Shown here: positions 1-10,900 of the stretch, piece by piece | Numbering within the stretch: position 1 is the stretch's first letter | How the letters are laid out: each line of letters opens with the position of its first letter | Source: Epiperipatus broadwayi | Taxonomy: Eukaryota; Onychophora; Udeonychophora; Euonychophora; Peripatidae | Length of the DNA stretch: 64,000 bases | Reading direction: 5' to 3' | NCBI GenBank assembly: GCA_028023455.1 | Contig: JAQFVV010000001.1 | Coordinates: 25,413,401 to 25,477,400, forward strand | Program-made: the position numbers and the translations under genes | The notes under the pieces: generated by a model | The model's database searches: none | Told to the model about the DNA's origin: nothing | Seen by the model: only the letters and a program-made list of their open reading frames with translations

Positions 1-839
1 TTAATTTATTATGTAAAAATTATCAAGAAATTTATTCTGTTGTTAAAGCAATTTTTTTTTTATTAAAAAGGATGAATAATCTTTTTTTATAGTCTAATAT
101 GATAATATAGATATAAAATATTGACACTTGACTGCAACACATTAACATTATTAATTCATAGAAGTTTAAATAAACTTCATTAAATAGGCAAATATAACCT
201 GTTTTGAAAGTAGAATAACAAATATACATTTTTAATTTTCAAACTCTGCTGCTATTAATTATTAAGATAATAAAGATAAGTTGCTCAAAGCTTGATTGGT
301 TTATAAATATAAATTTCATGAAAGCAGCATGAGCTGCCATGAAGATAATCTTTTATTTATGAGAAAACTTATATTGTAACAGTACATAATTGTATTCTTC
401 TATAATACTAGTCTTCACATTGATTGAATTTAATTATAATGTGATGGTTAGTCTAAATAAGAATCAAATAGATTCATTTTCAGCTAACTGAATTTTTTAC
501 AATAAGTTGTATAATAATATTGATAGTGATCTCATGTTTATTGAGAAAAATAAATCTATATATTTAAGACACATTAGGAAAAATTCTTTATCATGCAGTT
601 AAGATGAAAAAGAAAATTTGATTACATCTCTACTCTTTTACTAAATATCATTATAACTGCATCTGAGTTTATATCTAACTGATAAAGGTATCAATAAAAT
701 TTATTTATCAATCAAATATTAATTAATTATTCTACAATAATTGTTCCACTTAAGAAAAAAATATTTTCAAGAATAGCATACGGTGACATATTAAAACATA
801 TTTAAATACATTATCTCTATGTATTTTAATAAAGTTTTT
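1..839. other. AT-rich non-coding DNA with a decayed repeat copy
   Basis: No coding match is seen. Positions about 105-235 hold a decayed relative of the dispersed repeat found at 3483-3965 and 58570-58880: the stretch around GAAGTTTAAATAAACTTC followed by AAATATAACCTGTT is shared with the 58.7-kb copy. The rest is simple AT-rich sequence. Confidence 0.4.
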
Positions 840-867
840 CTTTTCTTGGACTAATTATATATATATA
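840..867 (+). repeat. left target-site duplication of the PLE pair
   Basis: A 28-base stretch containing TTTTCTTGGACTAATTATAT occurs here and again at 3455-3482, in the same orientation, immediately outside the PLE inverted pair. Direct repeats on both sides of an insertion are the usual mark of target-site duplication. PLEs are known to make target duplications of variable length. The right copy is followed by sequence of a dispersed repeat, so the insertion may have split that repeat. Confidence 0.7.
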
Positions 868-1025
868 TAATAATAATTCAAACAAATATATTTAACACAG
901 TATTCAAAATTAAATAATATATTCTTTACCAGAAGTACTTTCAATTGTTTCACTGACAATCTTTATCAACTGTTAATACAAACGTACAAAAAATAAAAAC
1001 TTGCATTACCCATCATTCAATCTAT

Positions 1026-2103
1026 TCAAATTTCCCACAATTCTGTTGTCTTTATATTAGATGATTGTTTATTCATCAAACCACCTCTATTCCTAGATAT
1101 CATCATTGCCTCTTTAATTTTACGTTTTTCACTACACCTTTCAATTTGAATAATTTTTATATCTCTATTATTAAATTTAAAACCATAATTACATGTTTTA
1201 TTATGGTCAAATATAATTGATGGAGTATTCATATTTACTGAAGATATATTTTCTTTCTGTACACGTTTATATAATGTCTTATGATCATTATATCGTTTTT
1301 GTAATGTACATTTGGATTCCCCTCATATATTTTATTCCACAACCACATTCCAACATAATATATATGACAGAACTTAATTCAAACTTAGAAATCTTGGCTT
1401 TGGAGTTATTTATCATATCATTTATATTATTTGAAGAAAAAAGAAATTCTACACAAACTACTAAAAAGTTTATAAATTAATTTAGCTTGTTGATTAGATA
1501 TAAAAGGAATAGAAATCCATTTATCACTTTTTAATTTACTTAATATTTTCTTATTATTACTCTTATTTTGATTATATTTTGTAATTGTATTATAAATAAT
1601 ATTCCTTCCATAACCAACATTCAACATATCAGTAATATATACATTAATATTTTCAATTTTATCACTAATAAATTTGCACAAATAATCATTTCTAAATAAA
1701 AATGACTTCAAACCAGCTAATTTATGACTCATATGAACTTTAGAATTATAGGGAATATAACCCCTAATTTCCACAGGCTTTAAAATCATATTATAATCAA
1801 ACACATTATTATTTCTTTTAATAAATATATCTAAAAACTTTATAGAATCTTCCTTCTCTTCATTTAACACCCATTTTACATTATTAATCATATTTAACTC
1901 ATTAAACAAATTAACTATTATTTCATTATGTGCACATATAAATACATCATCAACATATCTACAATATACTTTAATTCCTTTATATTTTATCTGAGACAAT
2001 ATTTTAACCTCATAATTAGAAATAAAAAAATTACAAAGCTGTGATACCACCGGAAGACCCATTGGCCAACCAAAATTCATTTTATAAAAGCAATCATTAA
2101 ACC
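1026..2103 (-). pseudogene. PLE RT/GIY-YIG ORF, left arm, 5'-truncated and frameshifted
   Basis: Read on the - strand this begins just before RT motif GWPMGLPVVSQLCN and includes the catalytic YVDD box (CRYVDDVFICAHN) and KFLDIFIKR. Compared with the right arm, two bases are missing in the run near 1437 and one base is gained near 1325, so the RT frame and the downstream GIY-YIG frame are separated. The last frame, ending at 1026, keeps the natural C-terminus (TTELWEI, stop), which the right arm has lost. The N-terminal RT fingers are missing, so no active protein is expected from this copy. Confidence 0.82.
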
Positions 2104-2109
2104 AGATTT

Positions 2110-3211
2110 GTGAATGATAATATATATGTTAGGTTTAATGATTGCTTTTATAAAATGAATTTTGGTTGGCCAATGGGTCTTCCGGTGGTATCACAGCTTT
2201 GTAATTTTTTTATTTCTAATTATGAGGTTAAAATATTGTCTCAGATAAAATATAAAGGAATTAAAGTATATTGTAGATATGTTGATGATGTATTTATATG
2301 TGCACATAATGAAATAATAGTTAATTTGTTTAATGAGTTAAATATGATTAATAATGTAAAATGGGTGTTAAATGAAGAGAAGGAAGATTCTATAAAGTTT
2401 TTAGATATATTTATTAAAAGAAATAATAATGTGTTTGATTATAATATGATTTTAAAGCCTGTGGAAATTAGGGGTTATATTCCCTATAATTCTAAAGTTC
2501 ATATGAGTCATAAATTAGCTGGTTTGAAGTCATTTTTATTTAGAAATGATTATTTGTGCAAATTTATTAGTGATAAAATTGAAAATATTAATGTATATAT
2601 TACTGATATGTTGAATGTTGGTTATGGAAGGAATATTATTTATAATACAATTACAAAATATAATCAAAATAAGAGTAATAATAAGAAAATATTAAGTAAA
2701 TTAAAAAGTGATAAATGGATTTCTATTCCTTTTATATCTAATCAACAAGCTAAATTAATTTATAAACTTTTTAGTAGTTTGTGTAGAATTTCTTTTTTCT
2801 CTTCAAATAATATAAATGATATGATAAATAACTCCAAAGCCAAGATTTCTAAGTTTGAATTAAGTTCTGTTATATATATGTTGGAATGTGGTTGTGGAAT
2901 AAAATATATAGGGGAATCCAAATGTACATTACAAAAACGATATAATGATCATAAGACATTATATAAACGTGTACAGAAAGAAAATATATCTTCAGTAAAT
3001 ATGAATACTCCATCAATTATATTTGACCATAATAAAACATGTAATTATGGTTTTAAATTTAATAATAGAGATATAAAAATTATTCAAATTGAAAGGTGTA
3101 GATCGGAAGAAACGTAAAATTAAAGAGGCAATGATGATATCTAGGAATAGAGGTGGTTTGATGAATAAACAATCATCTAATATAAAGACAACAGAATTGT
3201 GGGAAATTTGA
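2110..3211 (+). pseudogene. PLE RT/GIY-YIG ORF, right arm, 5'-truncated
   Basis: An open frame of about 335 codons covers the RT half with GWPMGLPVVSQ, the catalytic YVDD box and KFLDIF, a linker, and a GIY-YIG type endonuclease (LECGCGIKYIGESKCTLQKR, then NDH). In PLEs the RT primes DNA synthesis at a nick made by the GIY-YIG domain. No ATG opens the frame; it starts at the truncation point, just upstream of RT motif B, so the first RT motifs are absent. The frame stops at 3117 because of a short insertion at 3100-3110 relative to the left arm; beyond it the original frame resumes and ends at 3211. It is a fragment, but less damaged than the left arm. Confidence 0.85.
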
Positions 3212-3454
3212 ATAGATTGAATGATGGGTAATGCAAGTTTTTATTTTTTGTACGTTTGTATTAACAGTTGATAAAGATTGTCAGTGAAACAATTGAAAGT
3301 ACTTCTGGTAAAGAATATATTATTTAATTTTGAATACTGTGTTAAATATATTTGTTTGAATTATTATTATATAATTTAAAAATACAGACATTTAATGGTT
3401 GTAGTTATTTATATATATATATATGTAATATATATATCTTTATATATATTTTAT

Positions 3455-3482
3455 CTTTTCTTGGACTAATTATATATATATA
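3455..3482 (+). repeat. right target-site duplication of the PLE pair
   Basis: This is the second copy of the 28-base direct repeat at 840-867, on the far side of the PLE pair. It passes directly into TTCAAACCAATAACC, the start of the dispersed repeat that follows. Confidence 0.7.
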
Positions 3483-3965
3483 TTCAAACCAATAACCACC
3501 TAAACATTCACAGTAAAATATAGTAATCAATATTTCTCACCGCTGTCAAGGCAACCTTCACACCTTTTAATACCAAGAATGGAAATCATTCTTATTAATT
3601 GTCCATTGAATACATATGGACACTTAAAGCTTGCAGCTTGACTACAGAGTATGAAATATTGATACAATGAAGTTTAAATAAATCTTTTTAAACATGAAAT
3701 AAACATGTCACTGTAATGCAGACTAATAAATAGTCAATTAACATTACAAACTGCAATACTTTTAAATTGCCCATGTATTATTTAGAAATAATAAGCGAAA
3801 TAGTGCATAAACCTAATCTGGGATAATGATGTAATTAAATTCCAACCAGTAACCACCTAAACATTCACAGTAAAATATAGTAATCAATATTTCTCACTGC
3901 TGTCAAGGCAACCTTCACACCTTTTAATAGCAAGAATGGAAATCATTAATGGCCCATTGAATATA
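3483..3965 (+). repeat. dispersed repeat, two tandem copies
   Basis: The block starting AACCACCTAAACATTCACAG and running through CTGTCAAGGCAACCTTCACA occurs at about 3490-3600 and again at about 3845-3955. The first copy is longer, to about 3833. A third, diverged copy lies at 58570-58880 and a worn fragment at 105-235. No reading frame or terminal repeat is evident, so the class is unknown. Confidence 0.65.
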
Positions 3966-3993
3966 TATGGACACTTGAATATATATGGACACT

Positions 3994-4552
3994 TATATAT
4001 TTAAGACATATTTTGTGGGTTCATCCATATTAAAAAAAATTTAAATATTGATATACTGACATTTTGACTTGATCACATAAGTCATCCACTGGGTGATAAA
4101 AGATAGAAAGATGGTTGTAGAGGCACCACAATCACTGATTTGAAAAAAACATTAAAGTTCCACCAATAGCAAAAATGTTAAATTAAGAATGTTTTTAAAA
4201 AAAATCTTTTCAAATAGGAGGATCATATCCAGATGTGATAATCTCTACCAGTGCAAAATTAGAAAAGCCATTGAGATACTTAAAAGGTCAGATTGTATCA
4301 ATAAGTGAGATGATACATGCAAAATTCCTCCTATTAGGAACGATTTTTTAAAAAAATATTTTTAATTTAGCATTTTTGCTATTGGTGGAACTTTAATGTT
4401 TTTTTAAAATCAGTGATTTTAGTGCCTCTACAACCATCTTTTTACCTTTATCACCCAGTGGATGACTTGTGTGATCAAGTCAAAATGTCAGTATATCAAT
4501 ATTTAAATTTTTTTTAATATGGATGAACCCGCAAAATATGTCTTTTATATAT
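3994..4552. mobile_element. foldback element with ~220-bp inverted arms
   Basis: The left arm (about 3994-4221) contains AAGACATATTTTGTGGGTTC and GTCATCCACTGGGTGATAAA, and the right arm (about 4324-4552) is its imperfect reverse complement. The centre of about 100 bases is unique. There is no coding capacity. The structure is that of a non-autonomous foldback element or long-TIR MITE. It directly follows a short duplicated piece (ATATATGGACACTT twice) at the end of the previous repeat. Confidence 0.7.
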
Positions 4553-7380
4553 GCAACCCATGAAAATCTTTGTATCAACATATATATATACTAGCATTTT
4601 GAACATTGGTTTACGAAAAGATTATTCCATAATGATTATAGAAAATTTGCTCTAGCTGAGTATGCTTTCAGTTAATAAAGCCAGAAATCATGGCATTAGT
4701 AAATAGTAAGGCATGTGTAGAATTTAAATGGAGTACTAATTTACACAAATTAATAATTTAAATATTCAATCTTTTAGAAAGGTGTATGCTGTTTGTTTGC
4801 TTTGGTTGTTCATTGCATGGGAATTGTTAGAGATATACTATTGTCTCTTATCTTATACTTTTAGTTATCATATTCAATACATACAATGTTGAACTTTACA
4901 TGATCAAAGATAAAGCCCAAATTGCACTCATATTCAAGGTAAATTGGTTTGTATTCTGAATCATTTTTTGCACATTTATCTAAATACTTATGTTATGCAA
5001 CTTTGGTAATGATGTTTGTGTGAAACTTCTCATAGCAAACAGATTTACAAGAAGTGCTACTACATTTTATTTTGTATACTATTTGAAGGGTTTGATCTTG
5101 GGGAAGCTTGTCCTTCATATTGTTTAATAGCCTGTTTAAATTAGGGGGATTCTCAAACTGATGTTGTATGCATTAGAGAATTATTTTATTATTGGTAAAA
5201 GTCTTGGCATGTAAAGCAGACTTACCTAAGATTTATTGCCAGCACCTGATTTATTTTATTAAAAAATTATTTAACAGTATTAATTAATAAATGTGTTCAT
5301 TTTATTTACATATATGCAGTTTATGCATATATTATTCATGAAAATAATTGAGGACACTAGAGTTAGATTTAATTATTAAAATATAATACTACTAAAGACT
5401 TTTGGCTTCTCTTCTTCTTCTTCTTTTTCTTCTTCTTCTTCTTCTTATTATTATTATTATTATTAATATTATTATTATTATTATTATTATTAAAATGAGA
5501 TTGTGATATCATGATGCATAAGACTTAAAATAATTGAATTTAACAAATATGCAAAAGAAATAGTCAGGCATAAAAAAATTCATTACGACATGCACTCACA
5601 TTTCAGCATTTTCTGACATTTTTTTGTCTCACACATCAATGTAAAATATATGATAAAATGATTATTACTTATCAAAAAATAATAAATTTGACTTCATTTG
5701 ATAGATATTTTTGTTTACTACTGAAATAAATTTTAAATGTTCACATTTTGTTTCTGTAAATATTAAAAAAATGAGATCGCAATCAAAACAAAGACTTTAC
5801 ACATCATCGTTTCTAGAAAGATTATTTTCAGTTTATAAAATCAACTAAAATTTTTTAATTCTGATTATTTTTAAACATCTAAATGAATAATTATTTATTT
5901 CTTTTATATCTAATGAATTATGCTTTGAAAGTTTAATTTTTTTGAATATTTATTATAAAATTGCAATATTTTCTTACTCATAAATATAAAGTAGATTGTT
6001 TACATCAAAGCTAGTCTTCTAATTTGCTTCAGACTATATTTACATTAGCTTCTAATTTAATGTTATATTTTTGAAAATAAAGTATTTCAAGTCAAAATAA
6101 GTTATTAATAATTTATATTTCTTGATATCTAATAAATATAGTGTAAATTATTTAAATATATATATATCTAAAACTGTAATAAATTTGCAAATAAACATAT
6201 TTTTGCATCATTGGAAACTACAATGTCATAAAACACTGAAAATTTTACAGCCTTGGCAACAGACAATGACTGAACAATATCAGGGCAGGACTTATGTTTA
6301 TTATAGTAGTGGGAGTTTTGAATTTTTCACTTTTTAGCACAAAATTTTTAGCAAAAAATTTATTATAATAAAATATACCATTTTACACACATTTAACATT
6401 TAATACTTATGAAAAAATTCACCAGGGGGAAAATTGGTCAAAAGACTAAATAATTCATGTCAACCGATGGTGAGGCTGTGTTGTTTCACATTTATTTCTG
6501 AAAGTTGATAGAAAACATTTAACACTTTCTGGATGATGTTATTGTCTTTTGGACATAGAAAATTACATTAGATAGCTATGAAAAAGACGTGATATAATTT
6601 GATACCAAAAAAAGCATACAATAGTTGGAGTAATAATATTATAGACGAGTGAATCAATCATGATTGAGAAATGATGCTAGTATAGTCCCTATGTTAGGAG
6701 GATTTGGTTGTATAAATTAATATATATTTTAATGGTAATTGCCATTTTAACAATGGCAATTGATCAAAAAAATATAATGAAAAAAAAAACATATTCATAA
6801 ATTAATTTTTAGTCTAGAGAAATTATGAATATCTAATTGGTGATATTTATATAATAGAGTGATTATACAATTTTTTATTTAATTTTCAAATTTATAATAG
6901 TCATGAATAACAAACAGTCTGAAAAAACATAAAAAACAAGACTTTATGCAGATTCAGTCAGGTTTTCTGATCATTACCCCTTTACATTAATAATAGTATT
7001 AAATGGCAAAATAAAAGAATGTACTTAGAATTTGGATAAAAAATAAACAGGTAAAAAATATTAACAATAACAATAACTTTAATTAATAAACAGAGTGAGA
7101 ATAGTATAAAAAATTGTACTTACTTATTTCCATCTAAGATTGTATGAAGAACACATGTGATTAAAATTTTTTCTGTTGGTTCATAATAATTCATATATAA
7201 AAAGTTTAATAATAGTTCAACAGAATTTTATATAGTTGTTTTATTTCAATTGTGCTGAACTATTATTAATTATTGAAAACAACATTATGGACAAATTTAT
7301 ATTTGACCATTATTAAGGATTATATAAAAAGTTTATATTAAATTCATTCAATTACCTATTTATGTTTTTGTGAGCTCACA
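4553..7380. other. AT-rich non-coding DNA
   Basis: I see no gene here. A compound microsatellite lies at 5407-5491 and a short hairpin near 6734-6762 (TGCCATTTTAACAATGGCA). A loose inverted repeat with loop lies around 7195-7260 (AATAATAGTTCA and TGAACTATTATT). An open frame at 6122-6337 has no recognisable domain and is AT-rich low-information sequence. Confidence 0.4.
5407..5491 (+). repeat. compound microsatellite (CTT)n(TTA)n
   Basis: An interrupted CTT-repeat tract is followed without a gap by an interrupted TTA-repeat tract. The transition suggests that the TTA tract grew out of the CTT tract or the reverse. Confidence 0.9.
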
Positions 7381-7410
7381 TGATTTTAGGTTTTTTTTTT
7401 CCATGTGTCA

Positions 7411-7484
7411 AAGCATCGGTCAGGAAGCTAACCCAGAACAACTGCTTGTAAGGCAGCTGTGCTTACCACTCAGCCACCAACGCT
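7411..7484 (-). pseudogene. tRNA-Val(UAC)-like sequence or tRNA-derived SINE head
   Basis: On the - strand a 74-base cloverleaf can be drawn. The acceptor stem AGCGTTG/CGATGCT pairs at all seven positions, with G-U pairs. The A box is an exact-looking TGGCTGAGTGG. The anticodon stem GCTGC/GCAGT encloses the loop CTTACAA, with anticodon TAC (valine). The T arm is weaker: the stem has a mismatch, the loop GTTAGCTT lacks the usual TTCGA, and the D stem is short by one pair. The B box is therefore degenerate, which argues for a pseudogene or a SINE head. Outside the acceptor stem the flanks ATGTGTCAA and TTGACATG are also nearly complementary, extending the stem, which a normal tRNA gene would not show. 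Confidence 0.5.
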
Positions 7485-7504
7485 TGACATGTGGCTGCAA
7501 ACAT

Positions 7505-7945
7505 TTTTAGAATTTAACTTCTTATAGTTTATTTATCATACCATTTACAACTTTCTTAACCATTTTATCAATACTCTTTATTTATATAAAACTAACAGTT
7601 TCAACTGTCCTGCAGTCATATCAGAGCCACAATATTCAAATATATAATTATATAATTAATATACTTATACACATATTCATATGCATAATTAAATACACAA
7701 AATAAACAAAAATAAAATATACATTTTAACCTAACCATTATAAATAATCATTTCCCATTTTATTACTTTACCCTTAAATAATTCTATCAATATTTACTTT
7801 ATATCACTTTATTTTATTTTTTTAAAAAATATTATTTATTATAATTATAAACTTTAACATTTATTCTACTATTTAATATAAATAAAGAGTATTGATAAAG
7901 TGTTTAAGGAAGTTGTAAGTGGTATGATATGTTAAATTAGAAATC
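7505..7945. repeat. inverted repeat, ~440-bp foldback
   Basis: Sequence at about 7535-7590 (including TTATCAATACTCTTTATTTA) recurs as its reverse complement at about 7874-7935. The unit between is AT-rich and non-coding. It lies beside the tRNA-like sequence and may belong to the same insertion. Confidence 0.6.
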
Positions 7946-8500
7946 AATACATAGGAAAAGGAAGATGAAGAAAATTATAGTTTATTTCCATTGTAGTTTA
8001 TTCTCATGAAACTTTTCCTGTGATTGAGAGATCAAAATTATGCACATTTATAAATAGAAGCTTATTTCCATTTGGCAATTAATTAGAAAGCAACTTTTCT
8101 TATATCAAGTGTCACACATTTTTAGTATCAGAAAGTAATTAATAGACTGGCAGAATCGAAGTTAATTTTAAGACATTTCTTTATTTACAATTCCATAATC
8201 AGCTACATTACTGGAAATTTCAGGGTAAGGCATTCTGAAACTTTTACCCCAGAAACCACATTATCAACAGAAGCAATCATTACAATTTCTCTATAATAAT
8301 AATTTTATTGACAACTCAAATGTGTACAACAATAAATGAATAAATGCAGTCTAGTAGATTTTTGTGTAAACTTGCAGGCTAAATCACAGGAAAAAGTCAC
8401 AATGTATTTTAATTAGCAGCTGAGTTGTGTAACAAATTTACTTTTTGAAGGCTTGCAGTTCTATTGCACTTGTGTCACTAGTTTGATAATGAAATTAGGC
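7946..8500. other. AT-rich non-coding DNA
   Basis: I see nothing identifiable in this stretch. Confidence 0.3.
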
Positions 8501-8504
8501 TTCA

Positions 8505-8930
8505 TGTATCTAGGTATTTACTTTTCGGGGTGAGAAGTAGGTCCCTTCTTTTAATCTTGGAAAGCTTGTGCATGATATAACCATATTCCTGAAAGAAGGT
8601 GGCATTAAATACCTTTTTGCAATGGGCAGCCCAGATATAGTATATAATAAAGAGAGAAAGTCTAATTATTGCAAAAGTCCTTGTCTTCATAATATCTTTT
8701 AAGGAAGTAATAAGACAACAATCTATGTTGATATTATCATAAATTGCTTTCTTAGCAATCCAAAGTCCTGAACATGAACAGAGTAGATGTTCAAATGATT
8801 TTCTTGACTTTCATCCTGTAAGTAACACACAAAAAAGTGATCAGCCTCTCATTTTGTTTAAAGCAGATGATCTTAAAGGTTTTCCTATCCTCAGTCATTT
8901 TGTAACTTGTTTTCATATCAAGGTTATTTT
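8505..8930 (-). pseudogene. decayed non-LTR retrotransposon C-terminus (zinc-binding type), tentative
   Basis: On the - strand a frame with one internal stop reads FCVLLTG, then ESRKSFEHLLCSCSGLW-like sequence and, after about 40 residues, IIYYIWAAHCKKVFNA. The pattern C-x-H-x-C followed by a later tryptophan-rich IW..H/N..VF segment is that of the zinc-binding region found after the reverse transcriptase of many LINEs (zf-RVT). The final open piece (8502-8690) has no other match. Upstream RT motifs were not found, so the call rests on this short pattern alone. Confidence 0.35.
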
Positions 8931-9559
8931 AAAATAGTTAATTTTATTTTACAAATAAAAATTGTAATACTTTTTTAATTTTATAATTATTATGATTATT
9001 ACAATTTTTTATGATTCACTTTTTACACATGACTTTTATACATCTTAAAATATGTAGTAAAAATAAATAGACATTTATCAAAAAGCCATATGTATTAGAC
9101 TCTGTTATGGAGGTTACAATATAGTTAAGTAACTAAGTGAGTTAGAAATGTAAAGATACAAAGTAGAGTAAGGAAAAGTGAGTTATTCATTCAGTCAGTC
9201 TAGGATATTGAGTTGAAAAGAAAATTCATGTTTTCTCCTTAAATGAAATAATTATATAAATATAAACTAAAATATGGAAAATCAGAAATATTAGGAGAGG
9301 TAAAAGAAGTAAGTGAAATTGCTATCACATCAAAAACAGATTAAAATAAATTTATAATGGCAATGTTAAAGAGTTTAATGAGTAAAATGAAACTAAGCCC
9401 CCCAAAATTGTCAAGTGACATAATGAAAAAGATTGATTAAAATCTAGCACAAATAAAACAAAGTCATAAAGACCTCATTCAATGAATGAAACAAAGCCAG
9501 GAAAAATGTGGCAAGAATCAGGCAAAAATGAAACAAAGCTAGGAAATATTAATAATGAA

Positions 9560-10900
9560 GATAGAAGAGGATTAATATGAATTAGAAAATAAAGCAAGAA
9601 ATTAAATTTGTTCATATAGAATTGGTTTAGAAAATAAAAATAGTACAAGAACAGATACATATCTTGGGAATTAAAGTTAATGAGTTAAAAAATAAAATGG
9701 AAGGAACTCAACAGACAAAAATCAATAAATTGGAAAGTATCATAGAAAATAGATATAGTTAGACCTAGAAGATGGATACTAAAGTTGAAAAATATAGGTT
9801 ACAGTGGCAGATAAGAATAAAGTTCTAGAAGATTAAATAAATAAATTTCAACAAGAAAATAATAAAGAGGTAGAAAGAATACAGAATAAACAAGAAGAGA
9901 AAATCAAGAAGTTAGAAATTCAAATTGAGAATCATTTGAATTATGGAATTAATTTAGGTATAATACAGTCTAAAGTAAATGACCTGAAAATCCACTTATA
10001 AGCTCTAATTAATCAATGTGGATTGAGTAAGGTAGTTAAGAATATAATTCTAATAGAAAAAAGTAGAAAATTTAAAGGCAAAAGAAAGAAAAGGATATTG
10101 ATGGCAGAAAAAAGAATTTTGAAGAAAAATGCCAAAAAAAATAAAAAATCTCATGACAGAGATTAAAAGCCAAATCCAAGATAAAATAAATAAACTCCAT
10201 AATACTTTAATAAAGCTTTATGATGAAAGCATAGGAAGTCAAATTATTATTGGGATATCTCCAGTTAAATAACTAGATATGATATTGCCACTTATCCTAA
10301 AATTCTTATCAAATGAAGATGAAATATTAAGTGACAGCATAAAATGGATTATGCAAATTGTCAAAAAAAGATATGAATGATAAACATATAAATAATGCTA
10401 TATTCAGCAACTGTATAAAGCCAATCAGCTTACAGAAAATTACAATACCATATCCAAATTTATTAGGCTTAAGACATTTAAATGTGACATTGGAGAAAAT
10501 CCTATAGATCATTTGACAGTATTATTTTTTTAATGAATTGAATGAAAAAAAGAAGGTTGCTGTTGCAAGTAACCACCTCTATAAAGCTGCTAAAAATTAG
10601 TGGGAGTTTCATTCATAAAACCTATTACTTTAAGAGATTACAACTAAGCCTTATTAAATAGTTTTGGGAATAAGAGAGATAGGGTTGCATTCATTATCAG
10701 GTATTTAAAGAAAGATTTAGGCGTAATTGAGCAATAATTTAACCAAATTCTTTCACTATCATTATCTAAATGTAGAACTCTTATAGTATACTTATTGGTA
10801 CTAGTTGAAAGTCAAATTATAAAGACCATTAAACATAACTTGCTTAGATGGGTGCAGCAAATCTTTGACACTACCTGGGTGTCACTATTGAAATTGTGGC
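9560..10900 (+). pseudogene. decayed Gypsy-type gag, tentative
   Basis: The region is A-rich and in pieces reads like a coiled coil (for example NKEVERIQNKQEEKIKKLEI near 9860-9920). This is followed at 10527-10609 by NELNEKKKVAVASNHLYKAA, then a broken W-x-F segment, and at 10621-10740 by PITLRDYN and NSFGNKRDRVAFIIRYLK. The order charged KK..VA, L.KAA, W.EF, then I..DYN..L...F is that of the retrotransposon Gag capsid domain. Several stops and shifts show that it is dead. No protease or RT was found downstream, and no LTRs were recognised. Confidence 0.45.

Larger units (their letters stand above)
868..3454. mobile_element. Penelope-like element, head-to-head inverted pair
   Basis: Two 5'-truncated PLE copies face each other. 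The left arm (about 862-2103, - strand) is an almost exact reverse complement of the right arm (2132-3373, + strand), with a 28-base spacer at 2104-2131. The arms are about 1240 bases each and differ mainly by a few small indels, so the pair is young or has been homogenised. The right copy continues about 80 bases further (3374-3454) than the left. Both arms encode the second half of a PLE reverse transcriptase followed by a GIY-YIG endonuclease. The whole unit lies between 28-base direct repeats. Inverted and partial-tandem arrangements are known for Penelope elements. Confidence 0.85.
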
